From NCBI RefSeq assembly GCF_003054265.1, contig NZ_QBKT01000002.1, forward strand, positions 124,001 to 188,000: 64,000 bases of DNA, written 5' to 3'. The position numbers and the translations under genes are program-made. Below are positions 1 to 8,276 of the stretch, piece by piece (position 1 is the stretch's first letter; each line of letters begins with the position of its first letter). This stretch comes from Kordia periserrulae. GTDB taxonomy: Bacteria > Bacteroidota > Bacteroidia > Flavobacteriales > Flavobacteriaceae. Below the pieces are notes generated by a model. It had not been told where the DNA came from, did not search any database, and saw only the letters and a program-made list of their open reading frames with translations.

Positions 1-1
1 T

Positions 2-2041
2 GGTGCGTCTGGTATTGCAGTTGGAATGGCAACAAATATGCCTCCTCACAACTTATCGGAAGTCGTAGACGGAATTCACGCTTATATCGATAATAACGAT
101 ATTGAAATTGACGAATTAATTCAGCATGTAAAAGCACCTGATTTTCCAACAGGAGGAATCATTTATGGTTATGATGGCGTGCGAGAAGCGTTTAAAACAG
201 GACGTGGAAAAGTTGTCATGCGTGGAAAAGCTTCTATTGAAGAAGTCCAAGGAAGAGAATGTATCGTTGTTTCTGAAATTCCGTATCAAGTCAATAAGGC
301 AGACATGATTAAGAAAACTGCCGATTTGATTAATGAAAAGAAAATTGACGGTATTTCTTCAATTCGTGATGAATCTGACCGAAAAGGAATGCGCATTGTA
401 TATATATTGAAGCGTGAAGCGATTCCAAATATCGTTCTGAATAAATTATACAAATACACAGCGTTGCAGTCGTCTTTTAGTGTGAATAATATTGCATTGG
501 TGAATGGACGCCCGCAATTGTTAAATTTAAAAGACTTAATACACTATTTCGTTGAGCATAGACACGAAGTTGTAACACGTAGAACGGAATACGAATTAAA
601 GAAAGCTGAAGAGCGCGCACATATTTTAGAAGGATTGATTATTGCTTCTGACAATATTGACGAGGTGATTGCTATCATTCGTGGTTCACAAAATGCAGAA
701 GATGCACGTAACAACTTAATCAAACGTTTTGAACTGACAGAGATTCAGGCGAAAGCCATCGTAGAAATGCGATTGCGTCAATTGACAGGTCTGGAACAAG
801 ACAAATTGCGTGCGGAGTATGAAGAGATCATGAAAAGTATCGAAGATTATAAAGATATTTTAGCAAATAAGTCTCGAAGAATGGACATCATCAAAGAAGA
901 GTTGGCTGTTATCAAAGATAAATATGGTGACGAAAGACGTTCGATGATTGAATATGCTGGCGGTGACGTAAGTATTGAAGATTTAATTCCAGATGAAAAA
1001 GTAGTTATTACCATTTCACATGCAGGATACATTAAGCGTACTTCGCTGACGGAATATAAAAAGCAAAATAGAGGTGGTGTTGGACAAAAAGGAAGTGCGA
1101 CTCGAAACGAAGATTTCTTAGAGCATTTATTCGTTGGAACCAATCACCAATACATGTTGTTCTTTACGCAGCAAGGAAAATGTTTCTGGATGCGTGTGTA
1201 TGAAATTCCAGAAGGAAGCAAAACATCAAAAGGTAGAGCGATTCAAAACCTAATCAATATTGAAAAAGATGACAAAGTAAAAGCTTTCATCTGTACACAA
1301 AACTTGAAAGACGAAGAATATATCAATAGTCACTATGTGATTATGGCTACGAAAAAAGGACAAGTAAAAAAGACGCCTTTAGAGCAATATTCACGTCCGC
1401 GTACCAATGGAATCAACGCGATTACCATTAAAGAAGGTGATGAATTGTTAGAAGCGAAGTTGACTACTGGAAACAGTCAAGTGATGTTGGCAGTAAAATC
1501 TGGAAAAGCGATTCGTTTTGAAGAAGAAAAAACACGTCCGATGGGAAGAAATGCTTCTGGAGTGCGTGGAATTACCTTAGCCGATGAAAATGATGAAGTA
1601 GTAGGAATGGTTTCTGTAAACGATATGGAAAGCGATATTTTGGTAGTTTCTGAAAACGGATACGGAAAACGTTCAAGCTTAGAAGATTACCGAATTACCA
1701 ATCGTGGAGGAAAAGGTGTAAAAACCATCTCTGTTACAGAAAAAACAGGTAATTTAGTAGCCATTAAAAACGTAAGTGATGAAGATGGCTTGATGATTAT
1801 CAACAAATCTGGAATTGCAATTCGTATGGCAGTGTCTGATTTAAGAGTTATGGGAAGAGCGACACAAGGTGTTCGACTCATTAATATTAAAGGAAAAGAT
1901 TCAATTGCAGCAGTTGCCAAAGTTCATAACGAACAAGAGGAGGAAGATGATGCAGTGGAAGGTATTGAAAACACAGATGCTACAGAAAATGGCACGGCAG
2001 TTGATATGAATAACGAGAGTGATGAAGAATCACAAGAATAA
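2..2041 (+). CDS. gyrA: DNA gyrase subunit A, 5'-truncated by the window
   Basis: This is the C-terminal part of the ATP-dependent type II topoisomerase subunit that cuts and rejoins DNA. The frame is open from base 2 and opens with GASGIAVGMATNMPPHN, which lies near residue 170 of E. coli GyrA. The N-terminal winged helix and the active-site tyrosine therefore lie outside the window. What remains is the tower and coiled-coil region, then a C-terminal beta-pinwheel with repeated blades. A degenerate GyrA box is seen as QNRGGVG (consensus QRRGGKG), and a later blade has NRGGKG. The protein ends in an acidic tail rich in D, E and N. ParC is the alternative, but the pinwheel blades and the following TPR gene fit flavobacterial gyrA better. 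Confidence 0.95.
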   Translation, partial: GASGIAVGMATNMPPHNLSEVVDGIHAYIDNNDIEIDELIQHVKAPDFPTGGIIYGYDGVREAFKTGRGKVVMRGKASIEEVQGRECIVVSEIPYQVNKADMIKKTADLINEKKIDGISSIRDESDRKGMRIVYILKREAIPNIVLNKLYKYTALQSSFSVNNIALVNGRPQLLNLKDLIHYFVEHRHEVVTRRTEYELKKAEERAHILEGLIIASDNIDEVIAIIRGSQNAEDARNNLIKRFELTEIQAKAIVEMRLRQLTGLEQDKLRAEYEEIMKSIEDYKDILANKSRRMDIIKEELAVIKDKYGDERRSMIEYAGGDVSIEDLIPDEKVVITISHAGYIKRTSLTEYKKQNRGGVGQKGSATRNEDFLEHLFVGTNHQYMLFFTQQGKCFWMRVYEIPEGSKTSKGRAIQNLINIEKDDKVKAFICTQNLKDEEYINSHYVIMATKKGQVKKTPLEQYSRPRTNGINAITIKEGDELLEAKLTTGNSQVMLAVKSGKAIRFEEEKTRPMGRNASGVRGITLADENDEVVGMVSVNDMESDILVVSENGYGKRSSLEDYRITNRGGKGVKTISVTEKTGNLVAIKNVSDEDGLMIINKSGIAIRMAVSDLRVMGRATQGVRLINIKGKDSIAAVAKVHNEQEEEDDAVEGIENTDATENGTAVDMNNESDEESQE

Positions 2042-2080
2042 TAACAAATAAAAAACCTCAATTATTTAAACATTCACAAA

Positions 2081-3367
2081 ATGAAGAAGACAGTTTTAAT
2101 TTTTTCAGCCTTGTTGATTACAGCCTTTTCTTTTGCGCAAAAAAAAGAACTTAAAGCTGCTGAAAAAGCATTAAAAAAAGAAAATCTAGCTGAAGCAAAA
2201 ACCATTCTTGAAGGACTTTCTGGAACTATTGAAAGTTCGGATGCCAAATATGTTGCTAAATATTATTTCCTAAAAGGGCAAACATATCAAAATATGGCAG
2301 ACAAAGGAATGGATGTCAACAATTCGTTAAAGATAGCTGGTGAAGCATACAATAAATTGCTAGCGTACGAAAAAGAGCAAAAAAGTTTTGAATACACAAA
2401 AGAAGCAAAGCCAAACTTGCAAACAATGGTGGGCAAGTTGGTAGATAAAGCTATTGATGCGCAAAACGCAAAAGAAAACGCAAAAGCTTCTGATTTCTTA
2501 CACATGGCTTATGTTTTACAGCCAGACAACAAGAATTTATTATACTTTGCAGCTTCAAACTCTATTTCTGCAAAAGATTATGATAAGGCTTTAAAGTATT
2601 ATGAAGAGTTAAAAGATGCACAGTACACTGGTGTAGAAACTAAGTACTACGCGGTTAATGTTGCTACAGGTGAAAAAGAATCTTTTACTGATAAAAACTT
2701 TAGAGATATATCTATAAAAGCTAAATCACACAAAAATCCTACGCAAGAAAAAACGAAGTCAAGATTGCCAGAAATCGTTAAAAATATTTCTTGGATATAC
2801 ACCAATCATGTTGGTGATAACGACAAAGCATTGGCTGCGGTAGAAGAAGCTATCAAAGTAAGTCCAGACGATCCTTCTCTGTTATTGACAAAAGGAAACT
2901 TGTATTACAAAATGGGCGATACAGCTAAGTTTAAAGAAATCATGCAAGAAATCATCACTAAAAACCCTAATGATGTAGATTCATACTATAACATTGGTGT
3001 AATTAGCGCTGAAAATGGAGATGTTGAAGAGGCGAGAGCTTCGTACAGAAAAGTATTGGAGTTAGATCCAGGTTATGTAAATGCAGCTATCAACTTATCT
3101 AAAACCTATTTAGACGAGGCTTCTGATATCGTTGATAAAATGAACAAATTAGGAAATTCATCTGCAGACAATAAGAAATTTGCAGAGTATCAAGACCAAC
3201 AAATTGTTTTATATAAAGAATCGCTTAAAGTTTTAGAAGGAATTATTGAAACAGTTCCTGAAGATGTAGGCATCTTAAAGCAATTAAAAGGATTGTACTC
3301 TTTCTTAGGAGAAGATGAAAAATACAAAAAAGTAAAAGCAAAATTAGCGGAACTTGGAGAGCAGTAA
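2081..3367 (+). CDS. Secreted tetratricopeptide-repeat protein
   Basis: A 428-residue protein with a signal peptide (MKKTVLIFSALLITAFSFAQ, cleaved after about residue 20) followed by helical repeats. Clear TPR units lie in the second half: the stretch around VGDNDKALAAVEEAIKVSPDDPSLLLTKG is followed by another with YYNIGVISAENGDVEEARASYRKVLELDPG. The first half is Lys/Glu/Ala-rich with poorer TPR matches. It is probably a periplasmic scaffold; no enzymatic motif is seen. It begins 39 nt after gyrA and may be cotranscribed with it. It ends at a strong intrinsic terminator. The exact partner is unknown. Confidence 0.85.
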   Translation: MKKTVLIFSALLITAFSFAQKKELKAAEKALKKENLAEAKTILEGLSGTIESSDAKYVAKYYFLKGQTYQNMADKGMDVNNSLKIAGEAYNKLLAYEKEQKSFEYTKEAKPNLQTMVGKLVDKAIDAQNAKENAKASDFLHMAYVLQPDNKNLLYFAASNSISAKDYDKALKYYEELKDAQYTGVETKYYAVNVATGEKESFTDKNFRDISIKAKSHKNPTQEKTKSRLPEIVKNISWIYTNHVGDNDKALAAVEEAIKVSPDDPSLLLTKGNLYYKMGDTAKFKEIMQEIITKNPNDVDSYYNIGVISAENGDVEEARASYRKVLELDPGYVNAAINLSKTYLDEASDIVDKMNKLGNSSADNKKFAEYQDQQIVLYKESLKVLEGIIETVPEDVGILKQLKGLYSFLGEDEKYKKVKAKLAELGEQ

Positions 3368-3390
3368 ATTTCACTGTTTTTAAAAAACTT

Positions 3391-3425
3391 AAGTCGTTTC
3401 AATACAAATTGAAACGACTTTTTTT
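3391..3425 (+). terminator. Intrinsic terminator after the gyrA-TPR unit
   Basis: A perfect 13-bp stem (3391-3403 with 3408-3420), a 4-nt loop and a run of T to 3425. It separates the gyrA-TPR unit from the lanthipeptide locus. Confidence 0.9.
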
Positions 3426-3661
3426 ATGCCTTTTTTGTAGGGTAGCAATTTTAAAGGCTAATTTTTTCTACGCAAGATTTTTTTGTAAGGTGTTTATTTA
3501 GTGTAGGTTATAATAATAATCTAAAAAAGTCCTATTTTTTAACTTTTATAAAATACAAAAAAAATCTTAAATAAAACAAGTGTTTTTGCTTACAATGTTT
3601 ATTGTTTTTATTCCATTATGAGTCAGTTAAAACCGTAATTTTAATTTACCATTGCAATGCT

Positions 3662-3695
3662 GGCGAATCCGAAAAGCCATTAATAGAGTAGGTAA
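3662..3695 (+). promoter_or_regulatory. Conserved 5' leader element upstream of the lanthipeptide precursor
   Basis: The block contains GGCG, then ATCCGAAAAGCC, then AGAGTAGG, ending 23 nt before the precursor ATG. The same three sub-blocks in the same order occur upstream of two minus-strand genes (22201-22234 and 26017-26051). The A/T-rich segment between the block and ATG is also similar in all three. A short GGC/GCC stem can be drawn inside it. It may be a structured RNA leader or a DNA-binding site; the sequence alone does not decide. Confidence 0.6.
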
Positions 3696-3715
3696 CCTTA
3701 TTAAATACTTGAATT

Positions 3716-3910
3716 ATGAAAAAAAATGAAATCATTAAAGCATGGAAAGATGCAAAAAGCAAAGAAGAATTATCAAACATGATTGGAGCTCCAGAAGTAA
3801 ACAAAGAAGTTGTTAGAGGTGGAGCTGAAGATTCTGATTCTGCAGGATGGATTTGCTCTGTAAGCGGTGAGTGCTGGGGCTTCTCTTGTAATCCTTTTAA
3901 TAGAAAATAA
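3716..3910 (+). CDS. Type 2 lanthipeptide precursor (mersacidin/lichenicidin-like)
   Basis: A 64-residue peptide. Residues 1-36 look like a leader: a helical, charged start with an IIKAWKD box as in mersacidin/lichenicidin-type leaders, ending in a double-glycine site (VVRGG, 35-36). The predicted core is residues 37-64, 28 residues, with five Ser (40, 42, 48, 50, 57), three Cys (47, 53, 58) and no Thr. The segment CSVSGEC (47-53) matches the CTLTxEC pattern of the lipid-II-binding ring of mersacidin, with Ser in place of Thr. The following gene is a LanM. The product would be a (methyl)lanthionine-type peptide if the cyclase works. Cleavage site and rings are inferred. Confidence 0.85.
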   Translation: MKKNEIIKAWKDAKSKEELSNMIGAPEVNKEVVRGGAEDSDSAGWICSVSGECWGFSCNPFNRK

Positions 3911-3933
3911 GAATTCATTCTTTAATTAAATAA

Positions 3934-3969
3934 ATAAACGACTTCTTGTACAAGAAGTCGTTTATATAT
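3934..3969 (+). terminator. Perfect palindrome between precursor and LanM (attenuator-like)
   Basis: A 32-nt perfect inverted repeat (3934-3949 with 3950-3965) lies in the 73-nt gap between the precursor and the LanM gene, followed by a short, imperfect T/A tract (atata). This arrangement usually gives more precursor than enzyme, either by partial termination or by protecting the short upstream mRNA from 3' decay. The weak U tract argues for leaky termination. Confidence 0.65.
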
Positions 3970-3983
3970 ACACCTACATCACC

Positions 3984-6857
3984 ATGCCACTAACCATTGA
4001 AAAGCAAGACGCCATTTTTATAGATTTTTCTTCCGATAATATTCAAACGGGCTTACTGAATCTGTGTTTGCCACTTATAAACTCTACTGTTGAAGAACTA
4101 AAAAAAAGATCGAACACGCGATTTACAAATCGTTTTGTGAACTCACATGAGGTTGTCATTTATAATTTATTGGGAAGTCTACTGACATTATCACACAAAA
4201 CACTGATTTCGAGTTACAAGTTTTTGAAAAAGAAAGGGCTATTTCCAGAAGCAACTGAAAATGAGCGCTTAAAATCGTTTAGCGATCACTTAAAAGAACC
4301 CGAAATTCGTTCGTTTATATTAGAGCAATATCCATTACTGGAAAAATGGCTTATCAACGAAGCAAGTGTTTGGTTAAAACAAACCTGTAAATTGGCGGAA
4401 CGACTTGAAAAAGATTATAAAATCATTCAAGAAAAGTTTTTCAATAATGAGGCGTTGGGAGAAATTGATTACATTACCTACGGCATGGGCGACAGGCATC
4501 GCGGTGGACAATCAGTAGCGATGATTACATTTCAATCGGGTAAAAAACTTCTGTACAAACCTCGCAACTTAGCTATTGACATACATTTTAGGAACTTTTT
4601 AAATGAAATAGACAAAGATGTACAATTAGGATTCATCACTCCAAAACTTATTCAATTTGAAACCTATGGTTGGGTTGAATTTATAGCATATACCTCATGC
4701 ACGAAAGTTTCTGAAATTAACGATTATTATGAACGAATGGGAGCGTATTTGGCAGTTCTCTACACGCTAGAAGCAACAGATTTTCACTACGAAAATATCA
4801 TTGCACATGGCGCGCATCCTGTGTTAATTGATTTAGAATCGTTTTTTCATCCATACTTTCCAACAGAAGGAACAGAAACCAATGAAGCTACCAATCAATC
4901 TGTATTGCGAACAGGACTTTTACCGAGCAAATCAGCACCTGTAGAAGGCGCTACGGATATTAGTGGACTTACCGATGTAGAGCAAAAAGAAGGATTGTTG
5001 CCCAATATGATATTAAAAATGGAAGGTGACAATATAGAATACGTGCGAGATAAAGGAGTTTTGCTAGGCGGAAATAATATTCCAATCCTTAATGGTGAAA
5101 AAGTGTCTATTTCGAAAAAGCACATGCCATATTTTAAATCAGGTTTTAAAAAAACATATAACTACGTTGTAAAAAACAAAGAAAAAGTAAAAAAAGAACT
5201 GCTCAATTTTGCTAACGATGAAGTGCGTGTTTTGTTTAGAAATACGGTGGCGTATGTGCATCTATTAGAAGAAAGTACACATCCTAAAATCATGGAAAGC
5301 GTTGAAAATGCACAAGAACATTTTAATATTTTGGCTGAGAAAATTAGAGTCAATAAAATTGCAAAACACTTTGTGCCACACGAAGCTGCTAGTTTAATGA
5401 AACGCGAAGTTCCACTATTTACGACCAAAGTAAATTCTCGCCATTTATGGGTTGAAGAAGATGTGTATTTAGAAAACTTCTTTGAAAGTACAGGAATTGA
5501 AACGGTATCAAACCGTATAGATTTGATGTGTGAAGCAGATTTAAAACGTCAACTTTGGATTATTGATGCTTCCTTTGAAATCAATGTTTCTGAAGAACAT
5601 ATCATACCAGAAAACAAACGAATCAATCCAAGAGAAGCTAAAGTTACGCCAACGCAAAAAGAACTGCTCGACGAAAGTTTGAAAGTAGCAAACTATATTG
5701 AAAATACAATCCATCTAACGAAAGACTCATGTAGTTGGTTGGTGTTTAAACCTATAAATTTAGAAGGAACTTCATATAGAATAGCCGAATCGTTTTACGA
5801 TTTATTCAGCGGAATGCCTGGAGAAATTCTCTATTTTGCCTATTTGTATGAAATTATGGGTGATGAAAAATTCAAGAAAATTGCTGTCAATGCTGTTACA
5901 TATTTACAAGAAAAACTACAAAATTCGAAAGATGCTATCAACGTATTAGGTTTTTACACAGGCTGGGGAAGTATTATTGACTTATACACAAAACTTGCAA
6001 TATTGTGGAAAGATGATTCGTATTTAGAAAAAATAGAAAAACTTTACGAAGAAATAGATTTTGAGGCATATTTAGAAAAAGATCAAGATTTTTCTCTAGT
6101 AAAAGGAGCTGCGGGATTTATGGTGGCAAACATCAACTATTATAATCAAACCACTTCAGCAAAAGCCTTGGAGTTGGCTGAAAAGTCAGCTAGGTATTTA
6201 CTGAATAAAGCCCAAAAAACAGACGATTATATTGCTTGGAAAATCATTAGTAAAGTACCAATCAGTGGGCTTTCGCATGGTGCTTCGGGGTTTGCACTTG
6301 CGTTTGCAAAATTATACAACGCTACAAAAGATGACTCTTATCTAACAATTGTTGAAAAAATCCTTAATTACGAAAAAACACTATTTGTAGAAGCACAGCA
6401 AAATTGGCAGGATTGTCGCGATATCATCACACAAACTTTTCCTAATCAAATCATGTGTGCAACCACTTGGTCACATGGAGCAGCCGGCATCGGTTTGGCA
6501 CGATTGGAAATGTTGAAACTCGGAATTCCTTTTTCAAACCTAAAAGAAGATTTGGAAATCGCATTACAAACAACACTAAAAAACGGCTTTGGAGGAAAAC
6601 ATTCGCTCAGTGCAGGAGATTTTGGCAATCTTGAATTGCTACTGCAATATGCCACGTACTATAAAGATGAAAACGTGATGCATCAATTGCAAAATATCTT
6701 ACGCTCTCTTATGGACGACATTTCTGAAAATAGTTGGAAAATTGGAACAAAACGAATTCAATCTTTAGGTTTAATGACAGGAGTTACGGGAATTGGATAT
6801 CAATTTTTACGAATGGCATATCCAAACAAAGTACCTTCGTTATTAGTTGCTTCTTAA
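3984..6857 (+). CDS. lanM: Class II lanthipeptide synthetase (LanM) with zinc-ligand-less cyclase domain
   Basis: A 957-residue bifunctional enzyme. The N-terminal half is a DUF4135 dehydratase that phosphorylates and eliminates Ser/Thr. The catalytic set is visible: D170 and H172 in GMGDRHRGG, K192 in YKPR, D266/H268/N271 in TDFHYENIIA, D283/E285 in IDLE, R415 and T421 (same spacing as CylM R506/T512). The C-terminal half is a LanC-like cyclase with the GLSHG motif (H765) and (alpha/alpha)6-type repeats. The usual zinc ligands are absent: W829-S830-H-G replaces WCHG, and S876-A877-G replaces CHG or CCG. The surrounding motif residues (AAGIG, GDFGNLELL) are intact, so this is a site-specific loss rather than decay. 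Loss of zinc ligands is known in class III cyclases, where rings form without zinc. The gene is preceded by the precursor and followed 11 nt later by a membrane protein. Confidence 0.93.
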   Translation: MPLTIEKQDAIFIDFSSDNIQTGLLNLCLPLINSTVEELKKRSNTRFTNRFVNSHEVVIYNLLGSLLTLSHKTLISSYKFLKKKGLFPEATENERLKSFSDHLKEPEIRSFILEQYPLLEKWLINEASVWLKQTCKLAERLEKDYKIIQEKFFNNEALGEIDYITYGMGDRHRGGQSVAMITFQSGKKLLYKPRNLAIDIHFRNFLNEIDKDVQLGFITPKLIQFETYGWVEFIAYTSCTKVSEINDYYERMGAYLAVLYTLEATDFHYENIIAHGAHPVLIDLESFFHPYFPTEGTETNEATNQSVLRTGLLPSKSAPVEGATDISGLTDVEQKEGLLPNMILKMEGDNIEYVRDKGVLLGGNNIPILNGEKVSISKKHMPYFKSGFKKTYNYVVKNKEKVKKELLNFANDEVRVLFRNTVAYVHLLEESTHPKIMESVENAQEHFNILAEKIRVNKIAKHFVPHEAASLMKREVPLFTTKVNSRHLWVEEDVYLENFFESTGIETVSNRIDLMCEADLKRQLWIIDASFEINVSEEHIIPENKRINPREAKVTPTQKELLDESLKVANYIENTIHLTKDSCSWLVFKPINLEGTSYRIAESFYDLFSGMPGEILYFAYLYEIMGDEKFKKIAVNAVTYLQEKLQNSKDAINVLGFYTGWGSIIDLYTKLAILWKDDSYLEKIEKLYEEIDFEAYLEKDQDFSLVKGAAGFMVANINYYNQTTSAKALELAEKSARYLLNKAQKTDDYIAWKIISKVPISGLSHGASGFALAFAKLYNATKDDSYLTIVEKILNYEKTLFVEAQQNWQDCRDIITQTFPNQIMCATTWSHGAAGIGLARLEMLKLGIPFSNLKEDLEIALQTTLKNGFGGKHSLSAGDFGNLELLLQYATYYKDENVMHQLQNILRSLMDDISENSWKIGTKRIQSLGLMTGVTGIGYQFLRMAYPNKVPSLLVAS

Positions 6858-6868
6858 AAAAACATAAC

Positions 6869-7504
6869 ATGCTTGAAAAGTGGAAACAAAAAATATGGTT
6901 GCAAATATTTGTCATCTATACACGATATTTAATTGGCGGAACTTTTGTGTTTGCTAGTTTGATAAAAATTAAAGGAACGCGTTTTACTTCTGAAAGTGGA
7001 GCTGATAACCCAATCAATAGTGCGTGGCACTTTTTTGAAACATTATACGAGTCAGGATTATATTGGCGATTTATCGGAATAGCACAACTTACAGCCGGAT
7101 TTCTCTTAATGACACAACGATATGCAAAACTAGGTGCTATAGTAAATTTCCCAATTATCTTAAACATTTTTATCATCACACTTTCGTACTATTTTGCCTT
7201 TACACCAGTCATAACTGGAGCAATGTTGTTGGCAAATTTTGCATTATTAGTTTGGGATTGGAACGAATTGAAAGTACTATTCAATAAAAAACCAACATAC
7301 TCTGAAAAAATACGCTTGGAAAATGATAAAACGTGGGAACTTACCGGATTAGCATTATTCTTATTTACCTTTGGCTATCGTGCTTTTGTAAATAAATACG
7401 ATATATTTTTGTGGTTTGGAGTGAGTGTTTTAATAGGATTGATAGGACTCATCATCGGATTGAAGCGACGCAAAAAAACACAACCAACACTGCATATTAA
7501 ATAA
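6869..7504 (+). CDS. DoxX-like integral membrane protein
   Basis: A 211-residue protein with about six hydrophobic segments and a basic C-terminal tail (LKRRKKTQPTLHIK). The N-terminal region (RYLIGGTFVFASLIKIKG, then NPINSAWHFFETLYESGLYW) resembles the DoxX/DoxD family of small membrane proteins. The ATG at 6869 is chosen: it follows the LanM stop by 11 nt, and upstream in-frame codons lie inside LanM and do not look membrane-like. Tight spacing suggests cotranslation with LanM. A role in peptide export, immunity or redox handling of cysteines is possible but not shown. Its 3' end overlaps the convergent NlpC/P60 gene by 8 nt. Confidence 0.75.
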   Translation: MLEKWKQKIWLQIFVIYTRYLIGGTFVFASLIKIKGTRFTSESGADNPINSAWHFFETLYESGLYWRFIGIAQLTAGFLLMTQRYAKLGAIVNFPIILNIFIITLSYYFAFTPVITGAMLLANFALLVWDWNELKVLFNKKPTYSEKIRLENDKTWELTGLALFLFTFGYRAFVNKYDIFLWFGVSVLIGLIGLIIGLKRRKKTQPTLHIK

Positions 7505-8243
7505 CCTTCTTTATCACGCGCAATCGATGTGTATGTCGGCGGGTTTCTATGTTGAAAATCCCAGAATGGTCAATACGATCAATTCTTACTTTTCCGTGTG
7601 CGTGAATGATATAGTTGTTTTCCATAATGATGCCTACGTGAATAATGTTGCCTTCTTCATTATCGAAAAATGCCAAATCGCCAGGTTCACTCTCTTCAAT
7701 AAAACTCAAGGCTTCTCCTTGTGTTGCTTGTTGCGATGCATCGCGAAGTAATTTATAACCGTTCAACTTGTACACCATTTGCGTAAACCCTGAACAATCA
7801 ATTCCGAAAGGCGTTTTTCCGCCCCACAAATATGGCGCGCCCAAATACATGTACGAAGTTTTGATAAGATTTTCTTTTGAAACAATACCACTCACCGTAT
7901 TGCCATCATGTTGATGCGATAATAAATTCAGAGAATTTAATACCGAGCCGATAGGAATAGGCATCAAAAGTGATTCATCTGTGACGAACTCCACCAAATC
8001 GGAAGATAATACAAGTTGTTCTGTATCTTTTTCTTTGTAGATTTCTTCTGTAATTTCTACGTATTGTTTGTTGTCAATCCAACCTTCATATTTATCAAAT
8101 GCAATACGAATGCGACTCCATTTTTTGCGTTGTTCCAATACTTTAAAATGTTCTCCATACAACACTTGCGATACAAGTTCACTTGTATCACTTGGTTCGG
8201 CACGAAGCGGAACAATACTCAAATTGCAAATTCCATATTGCAT
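7497..8243 (-). CDS. NlpC/P60 (C40) cell-wall peptidase with SH3-like domain
   Basis: A 248-residue cysteine peptidase that should cut within peptidoglycan stem peptides. Residues 1-70 look like a bacterial SH3 domain (VPLRAEPSDTSELVSQVLYGE, GWIDNKQYVEI). The catalytic domain follows: C150 in GIDCSGF, H202 in GNIIHVGII, and a third polar residue at H214/H216. No signal peptide is obvious, as for many flavobacterial relatives. It is convergent with the lanthipeptide locus, so it is probably an independent gene rather than a leader protease: family members cut D-Glu-containing cell-wall bonds. Confidence 0.88.
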   Translation of the reverse strand: MQYGICNLSIVPLRAEPSDTSELVSQVLYGEHFKVLEQRKKWSRIRIAFDKYEGWIDNKQYVEITEEIYKEKDTEQLVLSSDLVEFVTDESLLMPIPIGSVLNSLNLLSHQHDGNTVSGIVSKENLIKTSYMYLGAPYLWGGKTPFGIDCSGFTQMVYKLNGYKLLRDASQQATQGEALSFIEESEPGDLAFFDNEEGNIIHVGIIMENNYIIHAHGKVRIDRIDHSGIFNIETRRHTHRLRVIKKVI

Positions 8244-8276
8244 GTACTAAAGTCAGGTGTTTTTTTGAATTGGAAA

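Noticed and set aside
1-2041. ParC instead of GyrA
   Set aside because: Pinwheel blades, the degenerate GyrA box and the downstream TPR gene fit gyrA of flavobacteria better.
3646-3918. Minus-strand open frame across the precursor gene
   Set aside because: It is antisense to the precursor, has no start signal or coding pattern of its own, and arises from the composition of the opposite strand.
7497-8243. NlpC/P60 protein as the lanthipeptide leader protease
   Set aside because: It is convergent with the locus, has an SH3 domain typical of wall hydrolases, and the family does not cut GG leaders.
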